From Asparagopsis taxiformis (lineage: Eukaryota > Rhodophyta > Florideophyceae > Bonnemaisoniales > Bonnemaisoniaceae): a stretch of 25,401 nt of DNA. Both the position numbers and the translations under genes were made by a program. Location of the stretch: assembly GCA_030407315.1 (NCBI GenBank), contig JALQPE010002940.1, forward strand, positions 1 to 25,401. Direction: 5' to 3'. The stretch's first letter is position 1; each line of letters opens with the position of its first letter. Under the pieces are notes generated by a model. The model was not told the origin of the DNA and ran no database searches. It saw only the letters and a program-made list of their open reading frames with translations. This document shows positions 1-9,958 of this stretch, one piece after another.

Positions 1-1354
1 GAAGCATCGGCAACGGTCACCCTCACCTGGAAGGAAGGACAGGGCCTCAAACCCGCTCAACCTGCCACGCGCCCGTTCGGAATTCGCAATGCCACGCGCG
101 CCGTTCTTCGCCGCGCCACGCAAGAGTTCTACGCCTACGCTGTGTTATTTTAGTTGACGATCCGCCGCGCGCCTACCGACTCACCGCACTCGGGCTCTAG
201 AACGCTTCATGAAACTTGTACGAGTCTGGTTACCAGCGGATGTTCTATTGACTCTGAATGGTGGAGCGAGCTGGATCAGCGATGAGTTTTCGCGCGAAAA
301 CGGGGAACGACGTTGGAATCAAGCGTGGGGGCTGGCCCGGCTGGTCAACATTGTAGCCGTCCCCGGAAATTGCCCATTGGAAAATTACTAGGAAAAGGGG
401 CAGCCGCATTACGCCGCCGTCCAGCCTACTCCCGCGCCGTGACGAAACGTCCCCTGCTGTCGCCTTTTGATTGGGCGACGACACACGCCGACTACCGCGA
501 GGCGCGCGAGCTTGGTGGAAAGACGCAACCCCCTGGAAGGACGCGGTCTCTACTGGGAATATAGCGGCACCCACGTGCACGCTTACCCCTCTCCAGCGGA
601 AACGAAATGGACGAGAGAGGCTCCTAGAAGATGTATCCCGCTTACGCCTCCTAATAACACCAGCCGCCCCGTTTTGGATGCGATGGTTGCGTGCGCCACG
701 ACCGACCCGCGTCCATCCGAAGCGAGCAAACGAGCGAACACGTTAGCGAGGAACCAGTACGCGACGCAAACGAACACCTGCCATGGCGTCGGACGAATGC
801 GCTACGAACTAACCGCCGACGAAAGATGCTGCGTACGACGAACCGACGAAGCGCATACGCACCGACAAAGTTCCCTCGGACACGCTGTCCTCTCCCAAAC
901 CCTTCTTTCACCCCCTTACACCCATTCACACTTTGCAGCATACGCGCCACACCTTCGCACGCGCCCGTAGGTCATCGTCGTCCGCGTGTCCCCCGAGCGC
1001 CGACGTGATCACCCAGCAAACACGGCCTCAAACGTTGGACGCGCACGCCGCGACGGCCAAAGCCCATTATGACGCGGCAACCGCCCCATATGTTCGACCG
1101 TGCGCCGAGGCGAACGCGAAGCTACAAGGCGTGTACCCAGAAGGAAAGGCGACTTAGAACAGGAAAGGCAAGGATACGTTTATTTGAGGTAGCATGGAAC
1201 GTCAGCGAGGAATGTACGGATGATAACTACTACGGATTCGCATGCGCGTCGTCGTCGCGGCGCGTACGACGACTGGAAGTGCTTCCCACCGCATTGCGCG
1301 CGCGAGCACGGCTTGAGGCTGTGTCTGCTTGGTGACCGCGTCGACGCTCGGGAT
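1..1354. other. GC- and CpG-rich flank, no gene supported
   Basis: This stretch left of the coiled-coil gene is GC-rich with many CpG and CGCG runs. Open frames exist on both strands (for example 467-970), but they overlap one another, have arginine/proline-rich composition typical of chance frames in GC-rich DNA, and show no domain I recognise. I see no tRNA, rRNA or convincing promoter. It may be intergenic host DNA or the 3' flank of the gene at 1355-3855. Confidence 0.5.
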
Positions 1355-2274
1355 TCAACACCCGGACGACGCGCCCGCCTTGCACCCCGAGGCGCAAAGG
1401 CGGGATACTATAGTATATATACCCCCCGCAGCGCGAGAACGAGTCATTGGACGCGCGCCGCCGCGACCCACTCCAACGCCCCGCGCCGTCGATGTCGCCC
1501 CGGACGCCGTTCCATCCTGCATCGCCTCCTCTTGTAAACCGCTAACCGACTGCGTCTCGCCGTTAGATGCGACCACTTCAGCCGATACGGCGGGCGACCG
1601 CTGAACCGAGACGATGATATCACTCAGCGTAGCGCCAAGTCGATGAGTGCGCTCGATAGTGTTTTGAATCTGGCGGACCGTCTCCTCGCGCGCTTGATAT
1701 TCGCGACGGACAGCCGCGACGCGCCCCTCGTCCCGCTTACGCTCGTTAGCAAGGCTAGCATTGGCAGCTGCAAGCGCACGCTCCGCCGTTTCTTGAGCCG
1801 CATTCGCAGCTTCGCACTTAGTTTGCAGCGTCGTAATCATCGCCCGATTGCCGTCGACCTCGCCTTGATGCGCCGCCGTGCGTTCCTGAAGAACCCGAAC
1901 TTCGTGACGAAGATGATCCAGCCGCGCCGCGTCTTCCCCGGCCTTCCTCACCAACGCCTCGTCATGTGCGCGCGCATCTTGAAGAGCCCTTTCGGCTTTT
2001 CGCTGCGACGCTAACGCCTCAGCGCGGATCTTGTTTGCCTCTGCGACGCGCGCCAGAGCGTCGTCACGAGCTTGAGCTACCACGGTCACTCGCGACAGGG
2101 CCTCGTCGCGGCTCCTTTCGATCGATTCCAGACGCGACGCCACCTCTTCACGAGCCCGTTCGGACGCCGCTGCACGCGACAAGGCATCATCACGCTCCCG
2201 TTCGGCGGCGGAAATCTGTCTTCGTAACGCACGAACGGCCGCTTCGCCCGTCGATACGCCCGCCTCTGCGACGA
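1355..2274 (-). CDS. Coiled-coil C-terminal part of the same frame-broken gene
   Basis: This frame continues directly after the stop at 2275-2277 of the upstream part. It is open from about 2300, with no ATG at its head; the 2182 start sometimes called is a TTG. The first ~200 residues are rich in Ala, Arg, Glu and Asp with heptad spacing and segments such as ASERAREEVASRLESIERSR and LRHEVRVLQERTAAHQGEVD, a long coiled coil. A Ser/Gly/Ala-rich tail (GVGVGRGGARP) follows. Continuous coding character across the break, and no ATG of its own, argue for one gene of about 830 codons with a one-base frame change at about 2275-2300. This could be an assembly indel, a real mutation or programmed slippage. 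The role is unknown; the coiled coil suggests oligomerisation. Confidence 0.6.
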
Positions 2275-3855
2275 CTATTGCCGTGCTCGGACCAGCTCCC
2301 CGGACGCCACAACCTCGCCCGCTGCTGTAGCATCGTCTGAAGCCCGGTTCGCGCCCTTCAGCGCTTGTAACTCGTTATAGACCTTGACGTATTCCGCGCG
2401 CAGCGCCGCGTCGAGCTGAGTGACGTCAATCGGCGCGCGAGGAGCCTCGGAGAATTGCGAATAGCGACCATCGCGGAAGCGTCGTCGCTCGATAGCTAAC
2501 AACGCCGCCATGCCAAGGTACTGCGCGTACTCTCGCGAGTCAGTCGCACGCATGACGTGTAATTTGTTGGAAGATAACGCCGATAACACGGAATCGATAG
2601 TCACGACGTCGCCCGCCTCTAAGTTCGCGAACGCATCGCGAGACGGGTTGCGTGGGGACTTCAGAAGGATGTGTGGAATTTCGGTATGGCGATGTACGTC
2701 CAGCGCGCCATGCGACCAATCGACAGCGCCGCGTTCTGCGTTCCAAGGCAGCCATTGACCGCCCTCCCTGAGATCGACGCCCGGCGCTACTTCGAAGACG
2801 GGAGTCTCGTCCCACGCGCAAGAGCGGTGCTCCCGTAGGAGGCTTTCTAGGTGCGCCGTTGAATACGTGCCGCCGCGTACAACCGCCGATGCGCCGACAC
2901 GTTCGATGCCCGCGATAAGTTGGTCGCTCAATCGAAAGATGCGCCGCTCGACGTACGAAACGTGCAACCAAGCGGCAGCGACCATGACGACCCATTCGCT
3001 GAGGGCTATCGCCCAGAAATACGACCGTGTTTCGACAGAGAGGTTCAAACCGAGCAAGACCGACGGCGCGTAGTGGAAAACACAAGGGAGCGGCACTGAC
3101 AACGACTCGGGAGCCTCGGGCCAGTCACGCGCGTCGTAGCGCGAGAAGAACGCACCGACGCGGTCTTCCGGGAATTCGCAAAACTCGACGTCACGATACG
3201 TAACAAAGTAGCCGCGCGACTGACGCAAGCGCAATTCACGGCGCGATTCAGACCGCATGGCCGCTTCCAGGAACCACGGCACGCTGGTCTCGCCTTCGTT
3301 GTCGACGTCGTTCCACGGCACGCCGCCGTCTAACAGGAAGCCGGCACTGGGCGCTGCCGCCCAAGGGTCAATGTGAACAAACTCGTCGCGGCGCATGGTA
3401 CGAAGTTTGGCCAAGTGGCGCACGAGTCGCTCGTTAGCCGCATCCTCCAAGAAATACGCGTTGCAAGGCAAGTTCGTCGGCACAGCCAGGTCGCAAAGCG
3501 CAGCGTCGCGTCGCGCATCCCACACCGACTGCGCGTTTCGATGGCCAGGCAACACGGCGTACCGGTTGACATCGGCAATGCGGTCCCAGAGGAAGCGGCG
3601 CGGATAAAACTGAAGGCGACTTAGCTCCGACCAAGTCGGGAGCGTGCGAGGAAGGAAGCGAAACGCCACGGGATCGTCGTATCGCAAGAGAGGCGCCGGA
3701 GCGGGAACGTTCTGCGCGGCCGAAGGAAGCGAGACCGACGCGGGCGGAGGAACAGAACGAAGAAGGATGCCAGCGCCAGAGCGAGCCCCGGTCGCGGAAG
3801 TGGCGTCACGGTAGCGTCCGTCTGTGTTCTCGGAAATGGACGCGGACGTCCACAA
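2275..3855 (-). CDS. Unknown protein, N-terminal part of a frame-broken gene
   Basis: This is the upstream part of a long minus-strand gene that I do not recognise. It has a proline/alanine-rich start, then a globular region rich in Trp, Tyr and Arg (for example the FHYAPSVLLGLNLSVETRSY stretch), and a hydrophobic aromatic segment (around SYFWAIALSEWVVMVAAAWL) that could be a buried helix rather than a true membrane span. The only ATG before about residue 150 is at 3855, inside the left terminal inverted repeat of the neighbouring transposon, so the native start is either missing or supplied by the element. Near 2275-2300 the reading must shift to the frame that continues as the coiled-coil part at 1355-2274. 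The composition matches the GC-rich left flank and not the transposon, so it is more likely host or another element's sequence. Function unknown. Confidence 0.6.
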   Translation of the reverse strand: MWTSASISENTDGRYRDATSATGARSGAGILLRSVPPPASVSLPSAAQNVPAPAPLLRYDDPVAFRFLPRTLPTWSELSRLQFYPRRFLWDRIADVNRYAVLPGHRNAQSVWDARRDAALCDLAVPTNLPCNAYFLEDAANERLVRHLAKLRTMRRDEFVHIDPWAAAPSAGFLLDGGVPWNDVDNEGETSVPWFLEAAMRSESRRELRLRQSRGYFVTYRDVEFCEFPEDRVGAFFSRYDARDWPEAPESLSVPLPCVFHYAPSVLLGLNLSVETRSYFWAIALSEWVVMVAAAWLHVSYVERRIFRLSDQLIAGIERVGASAVVRGGTYSTAHLESLLREHRSCAWDETPVFEVAPGVDLREGGQWLPWNAERGAVDWSHGALDVHRHTEIPHILLKSPRNPSRDAFANLEAGDVVTIDSVLSALSSNKLHVMRATDSREYAQYLGMAALLAIERRRFRDGRYSQFSEAPRAPIDVTQLDAALRAEYVKVYNELQALKGANRASDDATAAGEVVASGELVRARQ

Positions 3856-3924
3856 CCTCTAGTACACCTAGTATTACTAGACGGACGTCCATGTTCTCCA
3901 GTATTTTTGGATGTCCGCCTAGAA
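3819..3924 (+). repeat. Left terminal inverted repeat
   Basis: It starts CGTCTGTGTTCTCGG and contains GGACGTCC twice, CTAGTATTACTAG once and CTCCAGTATTTTTGGATGTC near its inner end. Reverse complementing 25126-25231 gives the same blocks in the same order, with small indels. The N-terminal codons of the flanking minus-strand gene run into it. Confidence 0.9.
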
Positions 3925-4110
3925 CCGGACGTCCATGCGGTCTAGTACGTCTAGTATTACTAGGGCGACATTCATTGTTTCTAGTACCACGGATGTCCCC
4001 CTCGGGATGGACTTCCGCCATGTCTATGTCCACCTAGGACGGGCGCCGGTTCAGAAATTCAAAAATTTCGACCCCAGAAATTTCTGCCGCCGTGCTCGAC
4101 ATGGATGTCC
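3925..4110 (+). repeat. Left subterminal motif cluster (GGAYGTCC / CTAGTA)
   Basis: Immediately inside the left repeat are more copies of the same motifs: GGACGTCC near 3928, CTAGTACGTCTAGTATTACT near 3941, and GGATGTCC variants near 3992 and 4102. The right end has an equivalent cluster. Repeated subterminal motifs of this kind usually bind the transposase; that role here is inferred. Confidence 0.6.
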
Positions 4111-4129
4111 GCATCCATCACGGCGACCA

Positions 4130-5060
4130 CTCTATTTTTCCTTGTCGGTCGACTCCAATTTCGTCTTTAATTTTTTCATCCTCTCGCTCACACACCCTTC
4201 CTGTTTGAGCTCACCTCCCCCGTACTGTACCTCAAACACCCCCAATACCACTCTAGCACGCATTTTCAGCTACCTATCCCCGCTTCCACGGTGCACACCT
4301 CCATTCCATACCTACTTTTCTGCTCTACTGTACAGATTTCGTATAACCAGTCCTCATACTACCTCAGAATAGGGCAAAAACACCCCCTATCTCCTCGACC
4401 ATGCTCTCCCCCAACACCTTTGCAACGTATTGTTCTTCAATATCCTCTCTCCTCTACCTTCAACCCCTCTCCTTCGCCCTCTCCACAAACTTCCCCTGCA
4501 GCTTACTCTTCGAAAACCTCTCACTCCCCATCCCGTACCCGACCTGCTCCACTCCTCCCTCCCTCTCCTGCTACATGCCCCCACGCCATCCGCATCTTCG
4601 ATACCGTATACACCACCACCACCGGCCCACGCTCCCGCTCCCCCGCAGTCTCCCCAGAAACCTCCCCGCTCTGAACCACATATCAACCTTCCACTTCGCA
4701 CCCATCCTCCCACTCCTCTCCCTCCCCAAATACAATAACCCCCTTCTTCTCCATCACATCCCCACTCACCACAGCCAGAACAGACGCCACCCCCTCCCCC
4801 TCTTTCTCCTCACTTTCCTAAAACCCCCTCCTCTCGGGGCGTTCAACCGCACCCTCCTACGGTCCCACCTAAACACCTCCTCCGCCCTCACTACCCCAAC
4901 ACCCCGCAGCGTCTCCCCAATCCCCATAATATGCTTGTCGGCACTCCTCTCCGAATCACACTCCAATCTAAACCCGCACTCCGTACATTTCCACCTCCCC
5001 CTGTACCATCCCAAGATTCCATCCCCCCACAGAACACATCCTCATACCACAGAAGAATTT
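4130..5060. other. Strongly C/T-biased subterminal region, no gene supported
   Basis: For about 900 bp the + strand is overwhelmingly pyrimidine (runs such as CTCCCTCCCTCTCCTGC). Open frames on both strands (4401-5261 + and 4387-4713 -) have the Pro/Leu/Ser/His or Gly/Arg/Trp bias forced by that composition, and I do not regard them as genes. On the minus strand the region is purine-rich, mirroring the purine-rich right subterminal region at about 22900-24480. I could not find there the repeated splice signals seen on the right. Confidence 0.5.
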
Positions 5061-5464
5061 TCTTCCTCTCATACCTCATCCTTAAAACCTCCATCAGCTC
5101 CATGTAAATTTCGATGTAAATATATTCTCTACTATGCAATCTCAAACATGTATGAGCCTATGCCTTTCCGCTTTGTCAACCCTGAATATTGGTACTCATG
5201 TATTCATAAAATAGGGCCACCCACATCCCTATCCCGTTCTGCAAGCTTTACAAACCACTAGACGCATACTCCGCAACTATACAACAAACACTACTCGCTA
5301 TTTCAGACGACGCGGTACACAAGTAGCGTAGTCTCAACCTTCCGTGACGCCTTCCCTGATGCGTACAAGTGCGAAACAAGTCTAGACTACTACTACTACG
5401 ATATAGTATATCAGAAGTGACTGCGGGAATTTTCGGCACAGGAGATGCTGGGCCACCAAATTGA
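5061..5464. other. AT-richer spacer, no feature supported
   Basis: This follows the C/T-biased block and precedes the first dispersed repeat. It includes a short AT-rich stretch near 5400 (gatatagtatatcag). I see no gene, RNA or repeat in it. Confidence 0.4.
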
Positions 5465-5550
5465 TTTTTCGGAAATTTTAGAATTTCTGGGCTGGCCAGC
5501 AGTGCAATCGAGCTGGACATCCACCGGACGTCCATTTCAGGTTGGTCGTG
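5465..5550 (+). repeat. Dispersed palindromic repeat R1 (right half only)
   Basis: This carries the second half of the repeat: a tttctgggctggccagca block, the CTGGCCAG palindrome, then an inverted pair TGGACATCC / GGACGTCCA and the ending CAGGTTGGTCGTG. The hairpin and the GTGCCGTACGGCAC palindrome of full copies are missing. A linker (5551-5726) connects it to R2. Confidence 0.8.
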
Positions 5551-5730
5551 AGAGAGTGAGGCGGGACCATGATGGAACAAGGACCAAGACCTGTCCCTGA
5601 CGTGTTGAGCCTGAAATCGACCCATCGTTAGGCGCCATTTAGCCTTACAGTTAGTGCTTACAGAAGCCAGTGACAACTCCACTCGGGGCGGCGGCCGGTT
5701 CCTGGGGCCGTTGTGGCCAAATTAAGACAC
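5551..5730 (+). repeat. Linker repeat joining R1 to R2
   Basis: This stretch (…GGACCATGATGGAACAAGG … TTAGTGCTTACAGAAGCCAG … TGGGGCCGTTGTGGCCAAAT) occurs again, diverged, at about 10625-10805 and about 11016-11194, each time between repeat copies. The repeat and linker therefore form a composite unit of roughly 380-400 bp that has been duplicated in tandem. I see no coding capacity. Confidence 0.8.
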
Positions 5731-5929
5731 CCTGATTTGAATTAAAATTTGGGCTATTCTCAAAAACATGCACATGTGAACATGTTTTTGAGATGGGGGT
5801 GTGCCGTACGGCACAATCGACCGCCGAAATCGATGTTTTTTGCAATATTTTTCTGCCCGAAATATTTGGGCTGGCCAGCAATGCATCTGAGCTGGACATC
5901 CACCGGACGTCCATTTCAGGTTGGTCGTG
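5731..5929 (+). repeat. Dispersed palindromic repeat R2
   Basis: A full copy. It contains, in order: an A/T-rich lead; a 12-bp inverted repeat CTCAAAAACATG / CATGTTTTTGAG with a 10-nt loop (5759-5792); the perfect 14-bp palindrome GTGCCGTACGGCAC (5801-5814); a GCCCGAAAT block; CTGGCCAG; and the GGACATCC/GGACGTCC pair. It lies just past the 3' end of the oxygenase gene. The ~70 bp after it (TGCTGCCTACATCCACGCAT…) is shared with the tail of R3. Confidence 0.9.
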
Positions 5930-6040
5930 TGCTGCCTACATCCACGCATTGCAGCAACTGAGCAGGCGAGTTGACTACTCATACAAGATGCACGGAATAT
6001 TCTCGATAATTGTTTGCTAAAGTAGTAGTTGTTAAGCTAT

Positions 6041-7003
6041 CTAGCCGTCGGAAAATTGTTCTTCCTCTTCGTCCCCACTATATTCAGGATCTCCCGGCAT
6101 AATAGGCATGAACGGGACATCACTAATTGTGTAGGATATAGGCTTGCGTTCTGTCGTCTCCATCCGCATCATTCCGAGCTGCCCTGTCTTCGGCCTACGA
6201 TCTTTCTTGACCGGGATGGGAACAACTGTCTTGTGGCGAACATTGACAGGTGCCGGTTGACTTTGCCTGGCAGACCGGCGCAGAGCATTGGGGATTACTT
6301 CTTCTTCGAATCCCAACCGCCTGATGAAACCAGACGAAACATTGTCGGGAATCGGATACGACGCATTCCTGAAATACGTGTGATACCTCGTTGTCGTGTG
6401 TGACACAACTCTGTCGACATGCCCTGCCCCGGCATGTTGCACATGGCCGTGACCGATGAAGACTGAACGTGGCGGAACGATTACCTTCTTCAGCTTCATC
6501 GTCTTGGCGTACATATCTAATTCCAGCGCTTTGGAAAAGACGTACTTGTGGGACCCTGGACACACCCAGATAGGGAATGGGTCATCTCCGTTGGCAATAA
6601 CAAAGTAACCCGGAAGTTGATCTTTGCGGTCGCGAGGAGGAACAGGGAAATCATTGTGTGGGACCTGCCGAGGACACCCCTTTCCCGTTATCAAAAACCG
6701 TCCCCCGGATGCCGGCATGACAAGTTTTTCTCCCGGTAAACCGCACTCCTCCAGCCCTATCAGCCGGACAAGGATTCCCAACCACACATCCAGCAGGGCT
6801 CGCCGCGTCACAAACTTGAACCGGTCGGTATGCGACTCGTCGTCGGCATAGTCAACAAGGCAGTGGCGCGTAGACGTGAAGCGAGCCCTCCCCTCATTCC
6901 GGTTCTTCTCATCTGTTTCATCGTCCCCTGTATTGACAATGGGACTCCACAGCTGCCGGTTCCCAGGGTCCTTGTGCACCTCCTCCCCCTCCCACGTTCC
7001 CAA
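6041..7003 (-). CDS. 2-oxoglutarate/Fe(II) oxygenase-like protein, C-terminal catalytic part
   Basis: The segment carries the signature of the double-stranded beta-helix dioxygenases. QVPHNDFPV supplies an HxD metal pair (His codon at 6656-6658, Asp at 6650-6652). PIWVCPGSHKYVF resembles the PGSH strand of PhyH-like enzymes. VFIGHGHVQHAGAGH supplies a distal His, and TTTRYHTYF an Arg placed to bind 2-oxoglutarate. A basic then acidic tail (NALRRSARQS…, GDEEEEQFSDG) follows. Such enzymes oxidise a substrate using Fe(II), O2 and 2-oxoglutarate; some (TET/JBP, AlkB) act on DNA or RNA bases. The DNA-modification role here is inferred from the neighbouring methyltransferase. The apparent start at 7003 is a TTG created by a frame change; the true N-terminus is encoded at 6990-7674. 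Family placement inside the superfamily is uncertain. Confidence 0.7.
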   Translation of the reverse strand: MGTWEGEEVHKDPGNRQLWSPIVNTGDDETDEKNRNEGRARFTSTRHCLVDYADDESHTDRFKFVTRRALLDVWLGILVRLIGLEECGLPGEKLVMPASGGRFLITGKGCPRQVPHNDFPVPPRDRKDQLPGYFVIANGDDPFPIWVCPGSHKYVFSKALELDMYAKTMKLKKVIVPPRSVFIGHGHVQHAGAGHVDRVVSHTTTRYHTYFRNASYPIPDNVSSGFIRRLGFEEEVIPNALRRSARQSQPAPVNVRHKTVVPIPVKKDRRPKTGQLGMMRMETTERKPISYTISDVPFMPIMPGDPEYSGDEEEEQFSDG

Positions 7004-7674
7004 AAGTACCGAAACAATTCCTGGTTAGGAATTTGTTCCATGAGACCCAAGTCAAATGGGAACTTGTCCGACGCATCGAGGTAGCTTACATCCGCGAAAT
7101 TGTGCATCACCGTATACCCTCGCTCGTTGATTTCCGTTCGGCAATTGTGGAAGTACGCCATACCAGTGCCGGCCTCATACGAATCCTTCCAGCTTGTAGA
7201 CATTCGCGCAACCTGAGCGAAGTCCAGCCTCGAGGGTAGAAACGTCGATGTAGGCTCACACATCGCCTTGGCAGCCATCTTCCACGCTGCGGAAAACATC
7301 GGATAGATGGTGTCGATCTCGAAAACAAGATGACGAGCCCGATGTTGTTCCGGAATATGCAGCCCCTCAAACACAGGGTCCATCGCCACTTGCTTCAAAT
7401 ACCTCACCTCTCTGCCCTCCTCATCGATTTCCACACTCTCCAACAACAACCTGAGCTCAATCGGAGGCAGACAGCCAACCCTCACCGATGCGATGACGTC
7501 CGCGGGACGCTGCGCCAGATGATGCCCTTCGGCTCGGTCTTTGACTTCGAAATCGTCAGGAAGAGATGGCATACGGTCGTCGAACAGGAGGTCGTGTTCA
7601 GAAGCAGAGTCACGAACGATGTAACCGTCTTCATCGACATCGACTCCTTCCGGAACAGTGAGTGTAATTGTCAC
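6990..7674 (-). CDS. Oxygenase-like protein, N-terminal part (frame-broken)
   Basis: This is the upstream part of the oxygenase gene. It begins with an acidic segment (VDVDEDGYIVRDSASEHDLL) and reaches NQELFRYFWERG. There, at about 6985-7005, coding potential jumps to the frame that reads GEEVHKDPGNRQLWSPIV. The break lies in TGGGAACGTGGGAGGGGGAG, and one extra G would restore a smooth reading, so a homopolymer indel is likely. There is no ATG at the head: the apparent start at 7674 is a GTG overlapping the TGA stop of the ParB-like gene, and the frame stays open upstream to about 7790 with an acidic, natural-looking reading (ASDEEDKQGADEGQVESK). The gene may therefore be fused to the ParB-like gene through another frame change, or be translated by an unusual mechanism. 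Confidence 0.65.
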
Positions 7675-9180
7675 TTCGCGGACCCCCTTGCTTTCGACTT
7701 GGCCCTCGTCTGCACCCTGTTTGTCTTCCTCGTCCGAAGCGGTATGGACAGATTCTTGTTGGAGGGAGTCGCGCCAGCACGTTGGTTATCTTGGGGGACA
7801 ATCTCAACGGCAGAATCGGGGGAACGGGCGGAGTCTTCGTCACCCTCATCACCGGAAACAGTGGCTTGTTGTTGATCGGTGGGTTTATCAACAACGGCCT
7901 GCTCTTCTTCCCCGGCGGATTGTTGTACCACAACCGGCTCTTCTTCCTCGAGGCGTGTGCTCCCCGTCGAGCGAAGTCGCTGTGAACGGCGGCGGATGCC
8001 ATGCGAAGCAGGCTCATGTTCGACATTCCGCTGCTTCTTGTGAGTGAGTCTCACATTGGCAGCAGAAGGGCGGCGTTTGCGTCGAGCCTTAGTCTTCTTC
8101 TTCAATGTCGGATTGAAAAACTCTTTCAAGTTCGTTTCCAAATCCTGTAAACGCGTGGTTCTCCGTCGCATTCGAACCTCACTGCTCCGGTCGTCCCCTC
8201 TATACATTGCAATGGCATTGGTGAGATGCCATTGCAACTCCTTCGGCTGCTTAACCGACCCAATTGCCATCTCTGTGCTCAGAAATGACTTGCGCATAAT
8301 ACTCTTTGGGCGCCCATACGCAGCGTACAGAGAATTTGCTATTGCAGTCACGCGACGGACGTATGTATAGAAGTCGTTCACGTCAAAGCGTCCATCCGGA
8401 CGTCCACCATGAGCAGGGTTCAAGTACTCCGAAAGACCACGCAAGACGAAGACAAAGTTTTCTTCCAGCAACTCGCGCACTATCTTGTGGTCCAGGTGCG
8501 TTATCCCAATCTCGTTGCGGCGCTCGGAATTGTTCAGCTCACGCAACACTTCGTCGAGAACAGGATGCTTCAGCGTTGCTATAGCCAAACGCGTCCACCG
8601 CCGGGCCGTGTTCGTTGAATTCATCATCCCCATGAACTGCGCCTCGAACAATGTTCGGATGACATCAGACTCACGCAAGTCGCCAGCGTTTTCCACGTTA
8701 TTTGCAACAGCAATCGTACGGATGAACTGCTGGATGGACGACAAGATTCGAACCAGGGAGCGCTCCGTCAGTTGCGTCCCAGTCGTATGGTTCGACTCTG
8801 CACTCTTGTGGATGATCTCATGAGGCTGGAGATCACTGTCGTCCTTGCGGCGAAGGTAGTACACATCCAGAGGCTGAGTAACCCAGCGCAAGCGGTTTGC
8901 CTCCTGTGGCAGCTTGGTTCTGTGCATACGGGTGAGGCGCGTGAAGTCATCCGCAATGCTATGCATAGCATTGAGACGATGCAGTCCGTCGATCACGGTC
9001 ACGTTCGCATTGGCATGGAATTTGCCATTCTGGAACAGACGCGTGTCGGCGGACAAATGCGTGTTCTGCGACCTCAGCACCGTCACAGTGATACGCGAAG
9101 AGCTCACATACCCCACCGCCAACATATTGTTGCGCAGGTCCTCCACGTGGTCTTCTTTGACATCCGAAGGGTCACGGCCG
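7671..9180 (-). CDS. ParB-like (ParB/Srx fold) protein, main part
   Basis: The core reads HVEDLRNNMLAVGY, then ITVTVLRSQNTH, then VTVIDGLHRLNAMHSI. This matches the ParB/sulfiredoxin-fold pattern, in which a strand is followed by a DG-x-HR-x-x-A motif that binds nucleotide. A long helical region follows (to about RMRRRTTRLQDLETNL), then a very basic stretch (KKKTKARRKRRPSAAN, a likely nuclear signal), a Glu/Asp/Gln-rich linker and a basic C-terminus. In bacteria ParB proteins bind palindromic parS sites and use CTP; related domains also occur with DNA methyltransferases in mobile elements. Here the element contains six copies of one 14-bp palindrome. The first strand of the fold is encoded in another frame at 9149-9958. 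The gene's stop overlaps the start of the oxygenase frame. Confidence 0.65.
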
Positions 9181-9958
9181 GTTCCACTAGCTGCCTCACC
9201 AACACAGTCGCTCCTTCTCCGACGTAATCCGACGTCACAAACTTGGGCACCGTAATTTGCGTCCCCTGCTGCTCACGAATGCTTTCCGCCACCTCCGGTT
9301 CGTCGTCCACCTCGGTTACGTCCTGCGTAGTAGCTTCGGTGACGTTGGAGCGAGCAGGGTGCTTCGTGCCTCCACTGGAGGCTCTGGCAGAGCGAGCAGG
9401 GCGCTTCGTGCCTCCCGAAACCGGGACGGAGCGTGCTGGATGCTTCGTACCCCCCGAACCAGTGATTTCGCCTGCTGGACCGGTACTGGGCATCCGTCCC
9501 GAGCTGGCCTGGTTCGTCGCTGCGTTGAAGTTTGACGCTGCAGCAGGGGTACGAATGTCGCTAGAGCCATCCTCCGCAGCGGGGCGCATCATCCGAGTAT
9601 CCCAAGGGTAAAACGCCGCGGCGTATGCTCCACCCATCGTCTCCGGCGGTCCCTCGGCGCCATCAAACATGTACGGGAACGGGAGGTCCTTGAACTTGTC
9701 CTTAGTCGCAATGTTGCGCACGACGATATAGTCGGCCTCGTCGGTTTCCGGCAGCTTGTGGTTGTGCAGCGTGCGCGGAAGGCCAACATCGCCACCAGCA
9801 GTGCTCACCGAAGCCGTCCCAATATGCACAGCCGCACCGTCCACGTCCGCAAACAAGTCGACATCGACGCCGCGCTTGAGTCCGCGCGACTCCGCTGACG
9901 CGCTCACTTGATCGCCGCAAACCGTTGAAAACAAACTGCTGAAATGCGTATCCGCCAT
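9149..9958 (-). CDS. ParB-like protein, N-terminal part (frame-broken)
   Basis: I start this at the ATG at 9958, which has a good context (ACAACCATGGCG); the open frame upstream runs through repeat sequence. The ~270 residues are mostly disordered and include three near-copies of GGTK(H/R)PARS at about 9352-9450 (plus coordinates), a short basic repeat of the kind that can contact DNA. The part ends in VLVRQLVEPAV, the first strand of a ParB-like fold. The rest of the fold (DPSDVKEDHVEDLRNNML) is in another frame, so a one-base change lies at about 9175-9195, near CGTGACCCTTCGG. No GT-AG intron of a frame-changing length is obvious. The gene is preceded by repeats R3-R5. Confidence 0.65.

Noticed and set aside
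467..970. 167-codon open frame in the left flank
   Set aside because: Several overlapping frames are open in this GC-rich DNA, and the Arg/Thr/Pro-rich product shows no structure or motif.
4401..5261. 286-codon open frame on the + strand
   Set aside because: It lies in a C/T-biased region, its Pro/Leu/Ser/His composition follows from that bias, and overlapping frames on both strands are open too.
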